Part shown: in pieces, positions 35,271 through 43,953 of the stretch
Layout: each line of letters begins with the position of its first letter
Numbering within the stretch: the stretch's first letter is position 1
Origin: Saprospiraceae bacterium
GTDB lineage: Bacteria; Bacteroidota; Bacteroidia; Chitinophagales; Saprospiraceae
Assembly (NCBI GenBank): GCA_019187225.1
Contig: JABAQQ010000006.1
Location: 62,001-126,000, forward strand
Length of the DNA: 64,000 bases
Direction: 5' to 3'
Program-made: the position numbers and the translations under genes
Notes under the pieces: generated by a model
Told to the model about the DNA's origin: nothing
Databases searched by the model: none
The model's input: the letters and a program-made list of their open reading frames with translations, nothing else

Positions 35271-35591
35271 CTACAGTTTCCCCCCTTTCACCAAAAAGCT
35301 CGAACGGATGGCTTGCTCCTTCAGGTGCAGAAACCGTTGCCGTTCGTCGTCGCGCAGGAATGCTAAAAAATCGGCCTCAGACGGGAAACTGACAAGGTGG
35401 ATTTCATAAGGCTTGTCCACACTTGCTGCGATGAAATCTTCCGCAGCCGGGCGCAGGCGCAGCATCAGTTGACCGTTGTATTTTGCAATCAACGGGATAG
35501 CGACCGACTCGAACCCGTCGAAAACATTTGGTTTTGATCTGTATCTTTCGGGCGTTTTCAACCACAGTTTATCACAACAATCTTCACACAA
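35271..35591 (-). CDS. DUF1330-like alpha/beta-barrel protein
   Basis: This protein has up to 106 residues. From about residue 20 it matches the dimeric alpha-beta barrel fold of DUF1330-type proteins (VFDGFESVAIPLIAKYNGQL, then YEIHLVSFPSEADFLAFLRD). The first 20 residues (MCEDCCDKLWLK...) are not typical and overlap the promoter region of the divergent gene at 35597, so the true start may have been lost or lie inside. No catalytic residues are known for the family. Confidence 0.65.
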   Translation of the reverse strand: MCEDCCDKLWLKTPERYRSKPNVFDGFESVAIPLIAKYNGQLMLRLRPAAEDFIAASVDKPYEIHLVSFPSEADFLAFLRDDERQRFLHLKEQAIRSSFLVKGGKL

Positions 35592-35596
35592 CGAGT

Positions 35597-36103
35597 ATGA
35601 ACATCATTGCAGTAGTTGTCGCCGCTTTAGTGCCGATGGCAATCGGCTTTCTCTGGTATCACCCCAAAACATTTGGCAACACCTGGATGCGGGTCGCAGG
35701 TCTGACGGAAGAAAAAATCAAAACCGGGAATATGCCGCTCATTTTTGGTCTGTCGTTCCTGTTCAGCCTGATGCTGGCTGCTGTGATGGACGGCCTTGCC
35801 ACACACGACAATTTTATCAATGGCGCTCTTTACTATGTGACCGACGGAAAAATGAATCCCGACCCTGCCTCCGAAGCGGGAAAGTGGCTGGACTATTACA
35901 ATACCAACCTGGCGGCTTCCAACCACACGTTCAAACACGGGGCATTTCACGGTTTTTTTATTGCCGGGCTGTTCCTCGCTTTGCCAATCCTGGCGACCAA
36001 CGCGCTTTTTGAAAGAAAAGGGTGGAAATACATTGCCGTAAATGCGGGCTACTGGATGCTGACCCTCATGCTGATGGGCGGAATTCTTGCTGCCTGGAAA
36101 TAA
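35597..36103 (+). CDS. DUF1761 family membrane protein
   Basis: This 168-residue protein has four transmembrane helices. It starts MNIIAVVVAALVPMAIGFLWYHP, the typical DUF1761 start, with a conserved WYHPKTFGNTWMR loop, a middle variable loop (THDNFINGALYYVTDGKMNP) and a final pair of helices. Function is unknown. ATG 35597 matches the family start. A near-consensus promoter element (TATCTTTC) lies about 45 bases upstream. Confidence 0.85.
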   Translation: MNIIAVVVAALVPMAIGFLWYHPKTFGNTWMRVAGLTEEKIKTGNMPLIFGLSFLFSLMLAAVMDGLATHDNFINGALYYVTDGKMNPDPASEAGKWLDYYNTNLAASNHTFKHGAFHGFFIAGLFLALPILATNALFERKGWKYIAVNAGYWMLTLMLMGGILAAWK

Positions 36104-36107
36104 GGAA

Positions 36108-36758
36108 TTATCCCCACTTGATCAACGCTTCAAAAACAGGCAGATACGCCTTGTTTGCCGCACACCAGCGCGGTTTCCAGCCGTTTTTCAGACAAAAATA
36201 GTCGGCTGCGATATCGCCTTGTTGCTCGTAGTTGAAGTCGGCCAGCGACTTGCCCTGTTCCACTGCCTGTTGTAAAGCCGCGATGCCGCCGTAGTCGTAA
36301 CCCTCCGCCGTACGCTGCGCCCACAGCGCGCGGGGAATGTAGACAGATCCGAGGCGCTGGTATTGCCACACGTGCACCATTTCGTGGATGAAATGCGGGT
36401 CGGAGAGGTCGCCCCAACTATTGACGAAGTTAAAACCGACGTACGCAAACCGGAATTGGCGGCAACCGATGAACGAGCGTTCATCCAGTCGTACTTTTTG
36501 ATAATCAATCGCTTCTCCAAAAACGGAGCGGGCGAGCGCGATCTCACGCGGGGTGAGGCCACGGGTGTTGGGCTTGGCAATGCGGTTGAGGAGCATGAGG
36601 AGTTCGGGGAAATGAAGCAGGTCGGCGAGCAGGAATGCGGCTTCGAGGAGTCGCCATGCCACATTGACGGGATGACCCGGAGTCACCCCCTCAATATGGC
36701 CGCGCTGCCGGATAAGTCTTTGCCAGCGGATTTTCAATTGCGGAGCAGGACGATTCAT
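36108..36758 (-). CDS. putative zinc metallopeptidase-like protein (HEMVH)
   Basis: This 216-residue protein is hydrophobic near residues 33-55. It carries the metal-binding HExxH motif in PHFIHEMVHVWQYQRLG at about 123-138, with acidic residues in GYDYGG and EQQGDIAADYF that could supply a third ligand. The LTPREIALARSVFG lead-in resembles DUF4157/'Vgr-related' HExxH domains. It might be a peptidase or a toxin-associated domain; no partner gene lies beside it. Confidence 0.65.
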   Translation of the reverse strand: MNRPAPQLKIRWQRLIRQRGHIEGVTPGHPVNVAWRLLEAAFLLADLLHFPELLMLLNRIAKPNTRGLTPREIALARSVFGEAIDYQKVRLDERSFIGCRQFRFAYVGFNFVNSWGDLSDPHFIHEMVHVWQYQRLGSVYIPRALWAQRTAEGYDYGGIAALQQAVEQGKSLADFNYEQQGDIAADYFCLKNGWKPRWCAANKAYLPVFEALIKWG

Positions 36759-36802
36759 GCGAATCAGGGGTTAAAAATCGCTTTTGATTTTCAGGCGTTT
36801 AC

Positions 36803-36836
36803 ACGTTTACGAAACTTTTTAAGTTTCGTAAACGTG
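36803..36836. repeat. 15-bp inverted repeat, cgtttacgaaac family
   Basis: cacgtttacgaaact (36803-36817) and agtttcgtaaacgtg (36822-36836) form a perfect stem with a 4-base loop. The core acgtttacgaaac also occurs at 50506-50538, inside sbcD. Confidence 0.85.
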
Positions 36837-36861
36837 ACAAACGCAACAAAGCAATGACGAT

Positions 36862-36991
36862 AATTAACGCAAGTTGTGACCAGCCCCGGAGGGGTGGAAT
36901 ATTGTCGCACCTAAAGGGGCTCTGACGACTATGGCTATTGTTTTCTACAAATATTTCGCCCCTCCGGGGCTGGTCACAACTTGCGTTAATT
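36862..36991. repeat. 33-bp perfect inverted repeat, aattaacgc family
   Basis: The arms at 36862-36894 and 36959-36991 are perfect inverses and include aattaacgcaagttgtgacc and ccccggagggg. The right arm is preceded by ctacaaatatttcg, shared with the element at 29059-29304. The first 20 bases recur with one change at 45064. Confidence 0.9.
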
Positions 36992-37034
36992 ACCTCTAAT
37001 GACCTCAATTCCCCCTAATTCCCCTTAATGCCCC

Positions 37035-38444
37035 CTAATTCCCCAGCCCCCCCGCTGCCCACTGCAAACCCGCTTCAGCCTTGCGGTATTCGCTCAGCAG
37101 TTTGAGGTATTTCACCTGCGCATCGAGCCAGCGTTGTTCGCGGGTGTTGATGAGGAAAACGCTGCTTTCGCCAAAATTGAAGCGCTCGATCTCGGCGTCC
37201 AACAGTGCGCGATAGTTGGCAGTGATGTCGCGGTAGAGGGCGATTTGAGCGGCGAAGTTGTTGAGGTCGTTGGCGTATTGGCGCACTTTGTTTTCAACCG
37301 ATTGTCGTTTTTGGCGCAGTTCAAAATCAGTCTGCGCGATTTTGATCTCCGTCACCTGCAGGTCACCACGCGCTTTGCGGTTGAGGATTGGGTAACTGAA
37401 ATTCAGTCCCCATTTCATGTCCTGACCGAGTACGCCCACGCCTTCCGTGCCGGCGGTGGGGAAAAACTGCCAGCCATTGCCCAGCAGGTAATAATTCAGG
37501 TCGAGCACGGGTTTTCGTTTTTCATTTTTGAGGCGGCGCTCTACGTCGAGGCTTCGGATTTTGGCGTCGTAAAGGCGGAGTTCGGGATGTTGGAGCCGGG
37601 CTTGCTGCGCCAGATCGAGCGTATTTTGGACGGGAAGGGAGGCAAATTCTCCTGCCAGGAGGGTAGGGGACGGCGGTATTTGTTCCGGCGCAAGCGGTTG
37701 ATTGTCAGAATTCCACAAAAAAACCTGCAAGTTGAGCAGGGCATTTTGCAACTCGGTTTGGGCGAATGTCACGTCGAGGCGGCGGTTTTGGAGCTGGATG
37801 AACGTTTCGAGCGTGTCCATTGCCGAGCGTTCGCCTTGCAGGAAACTTTCGCGGATGGCAGTGTTGCGCAGATCAGCCTGCCGCAGCGCGTCCGAATATA
37901 TCCGCAGCGAATTGTCGGCGGCCACCCAGGACCAGTAGGCTTTGGCGGCGTCGAGCAGGAGGTTGTTGAGGTTGGCGGCGCGTTCGGCTTCGCCTTGTTC
38001 GAGGCCGATGCGGGCTTGCCGCAATGCGGCGCGGCGTTCGTCTATCAAAAGCCCCTGACCGAGCGTCCAGTTGAAGCCGAAATTGGCCTGACCATCGTCG
38101 GGCAAAGCATTTTCCGGATTGACGTATTGGCCGGTGGCGTAATTGTAAGCCCCTTTGAGTTCGAGGCCGAGCCATATCGGCCATTTGAGGCCGGCTTCGG
38201 TGTGCTGAAAGTAGTTTTTGTCGTTGAAATTTTTGGCCGAAAAATCGGTGTAGGCTTTCGGGTCGAAACCGCCTTTGGCGCGCAGCAGGGCGGCGGCGGC
38301 CTGGTCGCGGTATAGGTTCGCTTGCCTGGCTGTTGGATGATTTTCAAGGATTTGGCGACGGAAGGCGGGCCAGTCGAGGGTTTGCGACTGAAGAAGGTTT
38401 GCCGAAGACAGCAGACAAAGCAGGATGTGGCGGATGCGGCTCAT
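37035..38444 (-). CDS. TolC family outer-membrane channel
   Basis: This 469-residue outer-membrane efflux protein has a signal peptide (HILLCLLSSANLLQSQ), long alternating helices and the duplicated TolC halves (SVENKVRQYANDLNNFAAQI, LLDAEIERFNFGESSVFLIN). It forms the exit duct of the type I export system encoded with the HlyD-like and ABC genes; its ATG overlaps the HlyD stop by 4 bases. The last codons lie in a tandem run of 'ccctaatt' units (37000-37047), so the very C terminus (GGLGN) may be repeat-derived. Confidence 0.9.
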   Translation of the reverse strand: MSRIRHILLCLLSSANLLQSQTLDWPAFRRQILENHPTARQANLYRDQAAAALLRAKGGFDPKAYTDFSAKNFNDKNYFQHTEAGLKWPIWLGLELKGAYNYATGQYVNPENALPDDGQANFGFNWTLGQGLLIDERRAALRQARIGLEQGEAERAANLNNLLLDAAKAYWSWVAADNSLRIYSDALRQADLRNTAIRESFLQGERSAMDTLETFIQLQNRRLDVTFAQTELQNALLNLQVFLWNSDNQPLAPEQIPPSPTLLAGEFASLPVQNTLDLAQQARLQHPELRLYDAKIRSLDVERRLKNEKRKPVLDLNYYLLGNGWQFFPTAGTEGVGVLGQDMKWGLNFSYPILNRKARGDLQVTEIKIAQTDFELRQKRQSVENKVRQYANDLNNFAAQIALYRDITANYRALLDAEIERFNFGESSVFLINTREQRWLDAQVKYLKLLSEYRKAEAGLQWAAGGLGN

Positions 38445-39793
38445 TTTTTCTCCTCGTTCGCTTTTGTTTCCAACCCTTTATACAGATCCGGCGGAAAGCC
38501 GTTGACAATCCGCCAGAGTTCGTAGCCCAAAGGCACATCGTTCAGCAGAGCGATGCCGTGCGCGCCCCCGCCGGGTTGGAGGGCAGTAGGCCAGGGCTCG
38601 TCGCCGGAGTCGGGCGCGACGAGCACGCGGAACTTCCCGTTGGCGCTGATGTTGCGGTCTATGGCGACAATTTTACCGGCATAAGTACCGACCGATACGC
38701 CTGGCCAGCCGCTGAAAAAGAACGCCGGCCAGCCGTCGAACAGGAAACGCACGGTGCGTCCCACGCTCAGGAGCGGCAGGTCGAGCGGCTTGACGTACAT
38801 TTCAACCGCCAATTGATAATCAGCAGGTTGGATGCTCACCACCGGGTCGCCTTCCTTGATGATCTCGCCGATGCCGGGCTTGATGGCTTTCACGATGTAA
38901 CCGTCCTGCGGCGCCACGATGTAGTAAAATGCTGAGCGGCGGGCGTAGTTGTCGCGCTCGATCTGGAGTTTGTTCACCGAAGCCTGCGCGTCGTACTGCT
39001 CCGACAGGGTGCTGAACTTGTCGCTTTGGGCTTTGGCAATTTTGTTGGCGTACTCGTTTTGCGTCAGCCGGAGTTCGGTGCGGTAAATGTCGAGGTCGCG
39101 GCGACTGGTTTCGAGGGCGTTTTGTGCGGCCACGAGTTTTGTGCTCGCATCCTGCAATTTGAGCCGCCGTTCTTCTAATTTCGTCAGCGCTTCTATGCCT
39201 TTGTCGTACAGGTTTTTCATGCCATCGAACTGGCGTTTTGCCACTTGCAGATCAATCTTCGCCTGTTCGACTTTGATGCTGTCGCTTTCGACCTTGAGTT
39301 TTCCCTGCGCGATTTTTTGTTGTATCTGCGCGATTTTGCTGTCCAATTCGCGCCGCATGGCTTCGATTTGTTGCTCCAGCGCGCCAACCTTAGCGCCATA
39401 AGATTCTATAGCGCCTTGTTTGGCTTGTACCTGCCCGCCAACGCGTTCGACGAGATTGGGGTCGAAATATTCGGCCTTGACTTCGGACAAATGTACAATG
39501 GTGTCGCCGCGTTTGACGGCCTGACCTTCGGTAACGTACCAGTGTTCGATGCGCCCGGCGATGGTGGCGTGGATGGTTTGCGGGCGGTGTTCGGGGCGCA
39601 GGGTTGTCACATTGCCGTCGGCGCGGATGTTCTGCGTCCAGGGCAGGAACATAAAGGCAAGGAACAACCCAAGCAGGATCAACAGCAATTTGCGGAACGA
39701 CAGGTGCCGTTTCGACAATGCAGTTGCAGCCGGCGCTTTCAACCCGGCCATGTCGGGGTCGCAGTGGACGATATTTTCAGTGATATGGAGCAT
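38441..39793 (-). CDS. HlyD family membrane fusion protein
   Basis: This 450-residue periplasmic adaptor has one N-terminal transmembrane helix (LLLILLGLFLAFMFL), a barrel/lipoyl segment (TIHATIAGRIEHWYVTEGQA), a long coiled-coil hairpin (about residues 105-270, rich in KIAQIQQKIAQ-type heptads) and a second lipoyl half (YYIVAPQDGYIVKAIKPGIG). It links the inner-membrane ABC exporter to the TolC-like duct. ATG 39793 is used; the longer frame starts in repeats of 'ggttgagg' type at 39797-39830. Confidence 0.9.
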   Translation of the reverse strand: MLHITENIVHCDPDMAGLKAPAATALSKRHLSFRKLLLILLGLFLAFMFLPWTQNIRADGNVTTLRPEHRPQTIHATIAGRIEHWYVTEGQAVKRGDTIVHLSEVKAEYFDPNLVERVGGQVQAKQGAIESYGAKVGALEQQIEAMRRELDSKIAQIQQKIAQGKLKVESDSIKVEQAKIDLQVAKRQFDGMKNLYDKGIEALTKLEERRLKLQDASTKLVAAQNALETSRRDLDIYRTELRLTQNEYANKIAKAQSDKFSTLSEQYDAQASVNKLQIERDNYARRSAFYYIVAPQDGYIVKAIKPGIGEIIKEGDPVVSIQPADYQLAVEMYVKPLDLPLLSVGRTVRFLFDGWPAFFFSGWPGVSVGTYAGKIVAIDRNISANGKFRVLVAPDSGDEPWPTALQPGGGAHGIALLNDVPLGYELWRIVNGFPPDLYKGLETKANEEKK

Positions 39794-39954
39794 GTGAAAG
39801 GTGGTTGAGGTGATTGAGGTAATTAAAGACACGCCCTGTTGGAATCAGCAACTGAAAAAAGTGGAGATCACGACCACACCGTTTACGCAATATTTTTTCA
39901 TAATATTTTTTTAAATAGCTCAAATCCCAATTCTTGATTTGGATCATTCATCAT

Positions 39955-41706
39955 TCATGACTCCTCGTTCATCCCCGTCCTGAAAATCCGTTGGTAGTGT
40001 TCGGTTTTTTGCACGGCTTCAAAGGCGCCATCGAACACAATTTGTCCTTCTTTCAAGACGACAACGCGGTCGCACATGGCGGCCATCAAGGGGTCGGAGG
40101 TGACGCCGACAAGGGTCCACGGTTGGTTTTTGTCAATCAACAGCTTGGCGACGCGAAGGCGGTCGCGGTAGTTGAGACTGACGAAGGGGTCTTCCATTAC
40201 CAGCAATTTGGGGCGCCCGACTATGGCGCGCGCCACAAGGATTTTGGTAACGATACTGCGCGGGATGTTTTTGCCGCCAGACAGCAACTCCGTGTCGAGT
40301 CCTTTGGGGAGGTCGCGGACAAACTCGTTCAGGCCGACGGCTTCTGCTGTTTCCAGCACTCGTTGCAGCGGGATGTGTTCGTTGCCCAGATCAATATTTT
40401 CCCGGATGGTGCCTTTGAAAATTTCTTCCTGCGACGAAAGGTCGCCGATGTGTTCGCGCAGGCTGCGCAGGTGCAGGTTGCGCTTGGGCAGGCCGTTGAA
40501 CAACAGGGAGCCGGTGAAGTCGCGCTTTCCGACCGATAATACCTGCATCAGCGTACTTTTCCCGGCGCCGTTGTAGCCTGCAATGGCCACCCGCTCACCT
40601 GCTCTGATGTCGAGATCCAAGTCTTTCAGTACCGGTGCATCGCCGTCGTCGTATTGGTAGGAAAGGTTGCGGAGTTCGACAGACAGCGGTTCGTCGGAGG
40701 AAAACTCCTCCACACGTACCCCGTCTTCCCGCTCGATGGGCAGATCGCTTACCTGGCCGAGTTTTTCGATGGCGGTGAGCACATCATAGCCGGTTTCATG
40801 GAGTAAAATGAGTTTTTCCACCGATTCGATGACGAATAAAACGAGGATTTCCGAGGCGACGAATTGGCCGATGTTCAACTGATTTTCCATCACCAACACG
40901 CTGCCAAGGATCAAAAAGCCACCCAGTACCAGTACCCGAAAGGCGATGCTGCTGACAAATTGCGTGACCAGTATCCGCCAGTGTTTCTCGCGGGCATCGA
41001 GGTAATCCACCGTCAGCGCGTCGGCACGAAGCAGGGGAAAGCGATTTTCGCCGGCAAGTTTGAACGTGGAAGCCACACGGCCCACTTCTTCGAGCCAAAA
41101 AGCGAGTTTGTACTTGAATTTCGATTCTTTCAGGCTCGTCTGAATGCCGCGCGGTCCTGTCCAGGAAAACAAAATGATCAGAATACCGATCAGCAACAGC
41201 GAAAACAATACGAACGACGGGTGATAGAACGACAGCAGCAACAGGCTGAAAATGATCTGCAAAACGGCGGTGCTGCCTTCCATCAGGATCTTGGGCAGTC
41301 CTTTTTGCAAGGTAAGCGTGTCGAAGAAGCGGTTGACGAGTTCGGGTAAATGTTCTTTGCGCAACAATTCGAGGTTCAGACGGGGAATGCGCACGGCAAA
41401 TTCGACCGCCGAAGCGGTAAATATCCGCCGCTGCAAATACTCCATGATAGAAAGTTGCATGAGGCGCAATACGCCCACCAACAAGGCTCCGACGATGACG
41501 AACAATACCAGTACGCCCCATGCCGCCGAAATGGCGCCGCCGGCGATCTGACCGATGATCGCCTGAATGCCCAACGGCAGGGACAGGTTGATCAAACCCG
41601 CTACGATGGCGTAGAGGATGATGTAGCGAATTTCCCGGCGGAATTGCCCCAGCAGGCGCAAGAGTCGTTGCACAGGGGTAAGGCTGGAAAGGGTCAGCTC
41701 AGGCAT
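39955..41706 (-). CDS. type I export ABC transporter (permease-ATPase)
   Basis: This is a 583-residue half-transporter. Six helices (about 25-310) precede an ATPase domain with Walker A GYNGAGKST near residue 373 and the signature ELLSGGKNIPRS. No N-terminal C39 peptidase is present. The Walker B end reads LLVMEDPFVSLN, that is Glu-Asp where Asp-Glu is usual. It is the first gene of a three-gene export operon with the HlyD- and TolC-like proteins; the exported substrate is not encoded nearby. Confidence 0.9.
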   Translation of the reverse strand: MPELTLSSLTPVQRLLRLLGQFRREIRYIILYAIVAGLINLSLPLGIQAIIGQIAGGAISAAWGVLVLFVIVGALLVGVLRLMQLSIMEYLQRRIFTASAVEFAVRIPRLNLELLRKEHLPELVNRFFDTLTLQKGLPKILMEGSTAVLQIIFSLLLLSFYHPSFVLFSLLLIGILIILFSWTGPRGIQTSLKESKFKYKLAFWLEEVGRVASTFKLAGENRFPLLRADALTVDYLDAREKHWRILVTQFVSSIAFRVLVLGGFLILGSVLVMENQLNIGQFVASEILVLFVIESVEKLILLHETGYDVLTAIEKLGQVSDLPIEREDGVRVEEFSSDEPLSVELRNLSYQYDDGDAPVLKDLDLDIRAGERVAIAGYNGAGKSTLMQVLSVGKRDFTGSLLFNGLPKRNLHLRSLREHIGDLSSQEEIFKGTIRENIDLGNEHIPLQRVLETAEAVGLNEFVRDLPKGLDTELLSGGKNIPRSIVTKILVARAIVGRPKLLVMEDPFVSLNYRDRLRVAKLLIDKNQPWTLVGVTSDPLMAAMCDRVVVLKEGQIVFDGAFEAVQKTEHYQRIFRTGMNEES

Positions 41707-41786
41707 TTTTATGTTTTAAAAAGTTTTCTCCCGAAACGGGGATTAAAATGCTTTGTTTAAAAGTAATGCTATTATTTTACAAGATC

Positions 41787-41801
41787 GGCAGGTAACCTGC
41801 C
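41787..41801. promoter_or_regulatory. 15-bp palindrome between divergent genes
   Basis: ggcaggtaacctgcc is a perfect palindrome (7-bp arms about one central base) in the 157-bp space between the export operon and the acyl-CoA reductase gene. It could be an operator; the flanking cggc...gccg extends it loosely. Confidence 0.4.
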
Positions 41802-41863
41802 CTGCCGTTATAAGATTAAAGAGCGAAAGATTTTACCTTCACGCCACAAAAATTCACCTGACT

Positions 41864-42898
41864 TTGACACTCCGCGAACGACTCGACCTGCTCGCCGAAC
41901 TCGGCCACTATCTGCGCTCCGGCGACGACGCTGAATTGGACGCCGCGATCCAAAAATCCTACCTGGAAAACTCCTGGTTCACCGAAGCAAATACACGCAA
42001 CGCTTTGAACGCCATAGCCGGCGCTTTTCTTGACCAGGAAAAACTGGAAGCCTGGGCGAAGCAATATGGCATTTCAAAAATACAACACCCTGACAAAACC
42101 ATCGGCCTCGTCATGGCAGGGAACATTCCGCTGGTGGGTTTTCACGACTGGCTGTGCGTGTTTGTGGCAGGCCAGCGGGCGAAGATAAAACTCAGCGACA
42201 AGGATAAACGCCTTTTACCGCTGTTGGTAAAAAAAATGGGCGAATGGGCGCACGAGTCCTGGGAATACACCGGGTTCGTGCCTGAAAATGAACCGCTCAA
42301 AGATTTCGATGCCGTCATTGCCACCGGCAGCAACAACACCGCCCGGTATTTCGAGCAATATTTCGGCAAATATCCGCACATCATCCGCCGCAACCGCAAC
42401 GGCGTCGCGGTGCTCAACGGTCTGGAAACGATGGCCGATCTTTATGCGCTGGGGCGCGATATATTCACTTATTTCGGCCTCGGTTGCCGCAATGTTAGCA
42501 AATTGTACGTTCCGCATGGCTACCATTTCGACACCCTGCTCGAAGCCCTGCACGAATACCGCGACATCATCCACCACGACAAATACAAAAATAATTTCGA
42601 CTACAATCTGACGCTGCTTATCCTGAACCAGGTGCCCTACAAAAACAATGGCTGCCTGCTGCTGACAGAAGAATCATCTCTGAAAGCGCGTATCGCTTCC
42701 GTTCATTACGAATACTACGACGACCTGTTCGACATAGACGCCCGTCTGGCTGAAAAAAAGGACGAGATCCAGTGCGTGGTGAGCCATGTGAACCTGCGCG
42801 ATTTCGCGGTATTGCCGTTTGGAAAGAGCCAGGAACCGGGCTTGAGCGATTATGCGGATGGAGTGGATGTGATGCGCTTTTTAACAGAATTGGTGTGA
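41864..42898 (+). CDS. LuxC-like acyl-CoA reductase
   Basis: This 344-residue protein of the LuxC/acyl-CoA reductase family (NADPH-dependent reduction of acyl-CoA to aldehyde) shows GLVMAGNIPLVGFHDWLCVF, VIATGSNNTARYFEQYFGKYPHIIRRNRNGVAVLNG and YFGLGCRNVSKLYVP; the Cys in the last is the expected nucleophile. TTG 41864 is chosen because it begins the usual LxxRxxLLxxLGxYL segment; the upstream in-frame TTG at 41753 adds an atypical leader, and no ATG lies before the conserved core. Confidence 0.88.
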   Translation: MTLRERLDLLAELGHYLRSGDDAELDAAIQKSYLENSWFTEANTRNALNAIAGAFLDQEKLEAWAKQYGISKIQHPDKTIGLVMAGNIPLVGFHDWLCVFVAGQRAKIKLSDKDKRLLPLLVKKMGEWAHESWEYTGFVPENEPLKDFDAVIATGSNNTARYFEQYFGKYPHIIRRNRNGVAVLNGLETMADLYALGRDIFTYFGLGCRNVSKLYVPHGYHFDTLLEALHEYRDIIHHDKYKNNFDYNLTLLILNQVPYKNNGCLLLTEESSLKARIASVHYEYYDDLFDIDARLAEKKDEIQCVVSHVNLRDFAVLPFGKSQEPGLSDYADGVDVMRFLTELV

Positions 42899-42955
42899 TC
42901 GCAAATCCTTCCCGTTGGCCGCTTCCATTGCAGCCGGGTTCCCGGTGGACTTCTG

Positions 42956-43032
42956 ATTTTGCCGTTTCAACGACGCATTTTGCCGTTTCACCGAATATTG
43001 GTTGGCGACCCCGACCGCACCGGTTTACTTTG
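42956..43032 (+). promoter_or_regulatory. two 14-bp direct repeats and promoter (LytTR-type layout)
   Basis: attttgccgtttca occurs exactly twice (42956-42969, 42977-42990), 21 bases start to start, i.e. two helical turns, as in LytTR response-regulator sites. A promoter-like TACTTTG (43026-43032) follows 35 bases later. The downstream gene is trmD at 43186 with a 150-base leader; a weak stem agccg/cggct followed by six T (near 43081-43122) could end a short transcript. Confidence 0.5.
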
Positions 43033-43185
43033 CAGCACAATACAAAGAGAAGATTGTTTTCATTTGGTTTTTTGGGGTTTAGCCGTTGAGAAAGCGTAAG
43101 CGAGTACCAGCGGCTTTTTTGTTGTTGCCAGCGCGCTCCATTGCGAAGAAAGAAGGAAATATCCCAAACGCGCTACCTTTACCGC

Positions 43186-43878
43186 ATGCGATTCGACATC
43201 ATCAGCGTCCTGCCCGAATTATTGGAAAGCCCGCTCAACCACTCGATCATGCAGCGGGCGAAAAACAAGGGCCTGCTCGAAGTGTATCTCCACAACCTGC
43301 GCGCATTCGGTCTGGGCAAGCACCGGCAGGTGGACGATTACCAGTTCGGCGGCGGCGCCGGCATGGTGATGAGACCCGAACCTTTAGCCGCCTGCATCGA
43401 ACAACTCAGGGCCGAAAGCGCCTACGATGAGATCATCTACACTTCGCCCGACGGCGTCCGCCTCGACCAATCGCTGTGCAACCGCCTTTCCATGAAAGAA
43501 AACCTGCTCGTCATTTGCGGCCATTACAAGGGCATAGACGAGCGCATACGGCAGAAATACGTCACGCTGGAGGTCAGTATCGGCGATTATGTTTTGTCGG
43601 GCGGCGAACTGGCCGCCGCCGTGCTGGTGGACGCTGTCGGCCGGCTCATTCCCGGCGTTCTGAACGACGAAACGTCGGCCCTGTTCGACAGTTTTCAGGA
43701 TAATTTACTGGCCCCACCCGTCTACACCCGCCCTGCGGAGTGGGAGGGTATGAGCGTTCCGGAAGTGTTGCTTTCCGGCAACGACAAGCTGATTGATGAG
43801 TGGCGGCACGAACAAAGCCTGGAACGCACCAGGACGCGCCGCCCCGACCTGTGGGAAAAATATGTCGGGGGAGAATAA
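43186..43878 (+). CDS. trmD: tRNA (guanine-N1)-methyltransferase TrmD
   Basis: This 230-residue SPOUT methyltransferase forms m1G37 in tRNA using S-adenosylmethionine. Family motifs are [11 protein letters not shown] at the start, [17 protein letters not shown] near residue 50, the knot region [15 protein letters not shown] and [16 protein letters not shown] near 130. ATG 43186 gives the family start. Downstream rpsP/rimM/rplS partners common in other bacteria are absent. Confidence 0.97.
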   Translation: MRFDIISVLPELLESPLNHSIMQRAKNKGLLEVYLHNLRAFGLGKHRQVDDYQFGGGAGMVMRPEPLAACIEQLRAESAYDEIIYTSPDGVRLDQSLCNRLSMKENLLVICGHYKGIDERIRQKYVTLEVSIGDYVLSGGELAAAVLVDAVGRLIPGVLNDETSALFDSFQDNLLAPPVYTRPAEWEGMSVPEVLLSGNDKLIDEWRHEQSLERTRTRRPDLWEKYVGGE

Positions 43879-43907
43879 GCCGGGGCAGTGGGAGCCGGGA
43901 GCGCGGC

Positions 43908-43915
43908 TATCTTTG
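43908..43915 (+). promoter_or_regulatory. promoter -7 element of PagL-like gene
   Basis: TATCTTTG matches TAnnTTTG 38 bases before the GTG start at 43954. Confidence 0.45.
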
Positions 43916-43953
43916 CCGGGCAAAGGCAATTTTAGAAAAATCACATAAAAACA

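Noticed and set aside
43086-43430. Arg/Pro-rich frame before and over trmD
   Set aside because: Overlaps trmD out of frame and has no family likeness; composition is that of a shadow frame.
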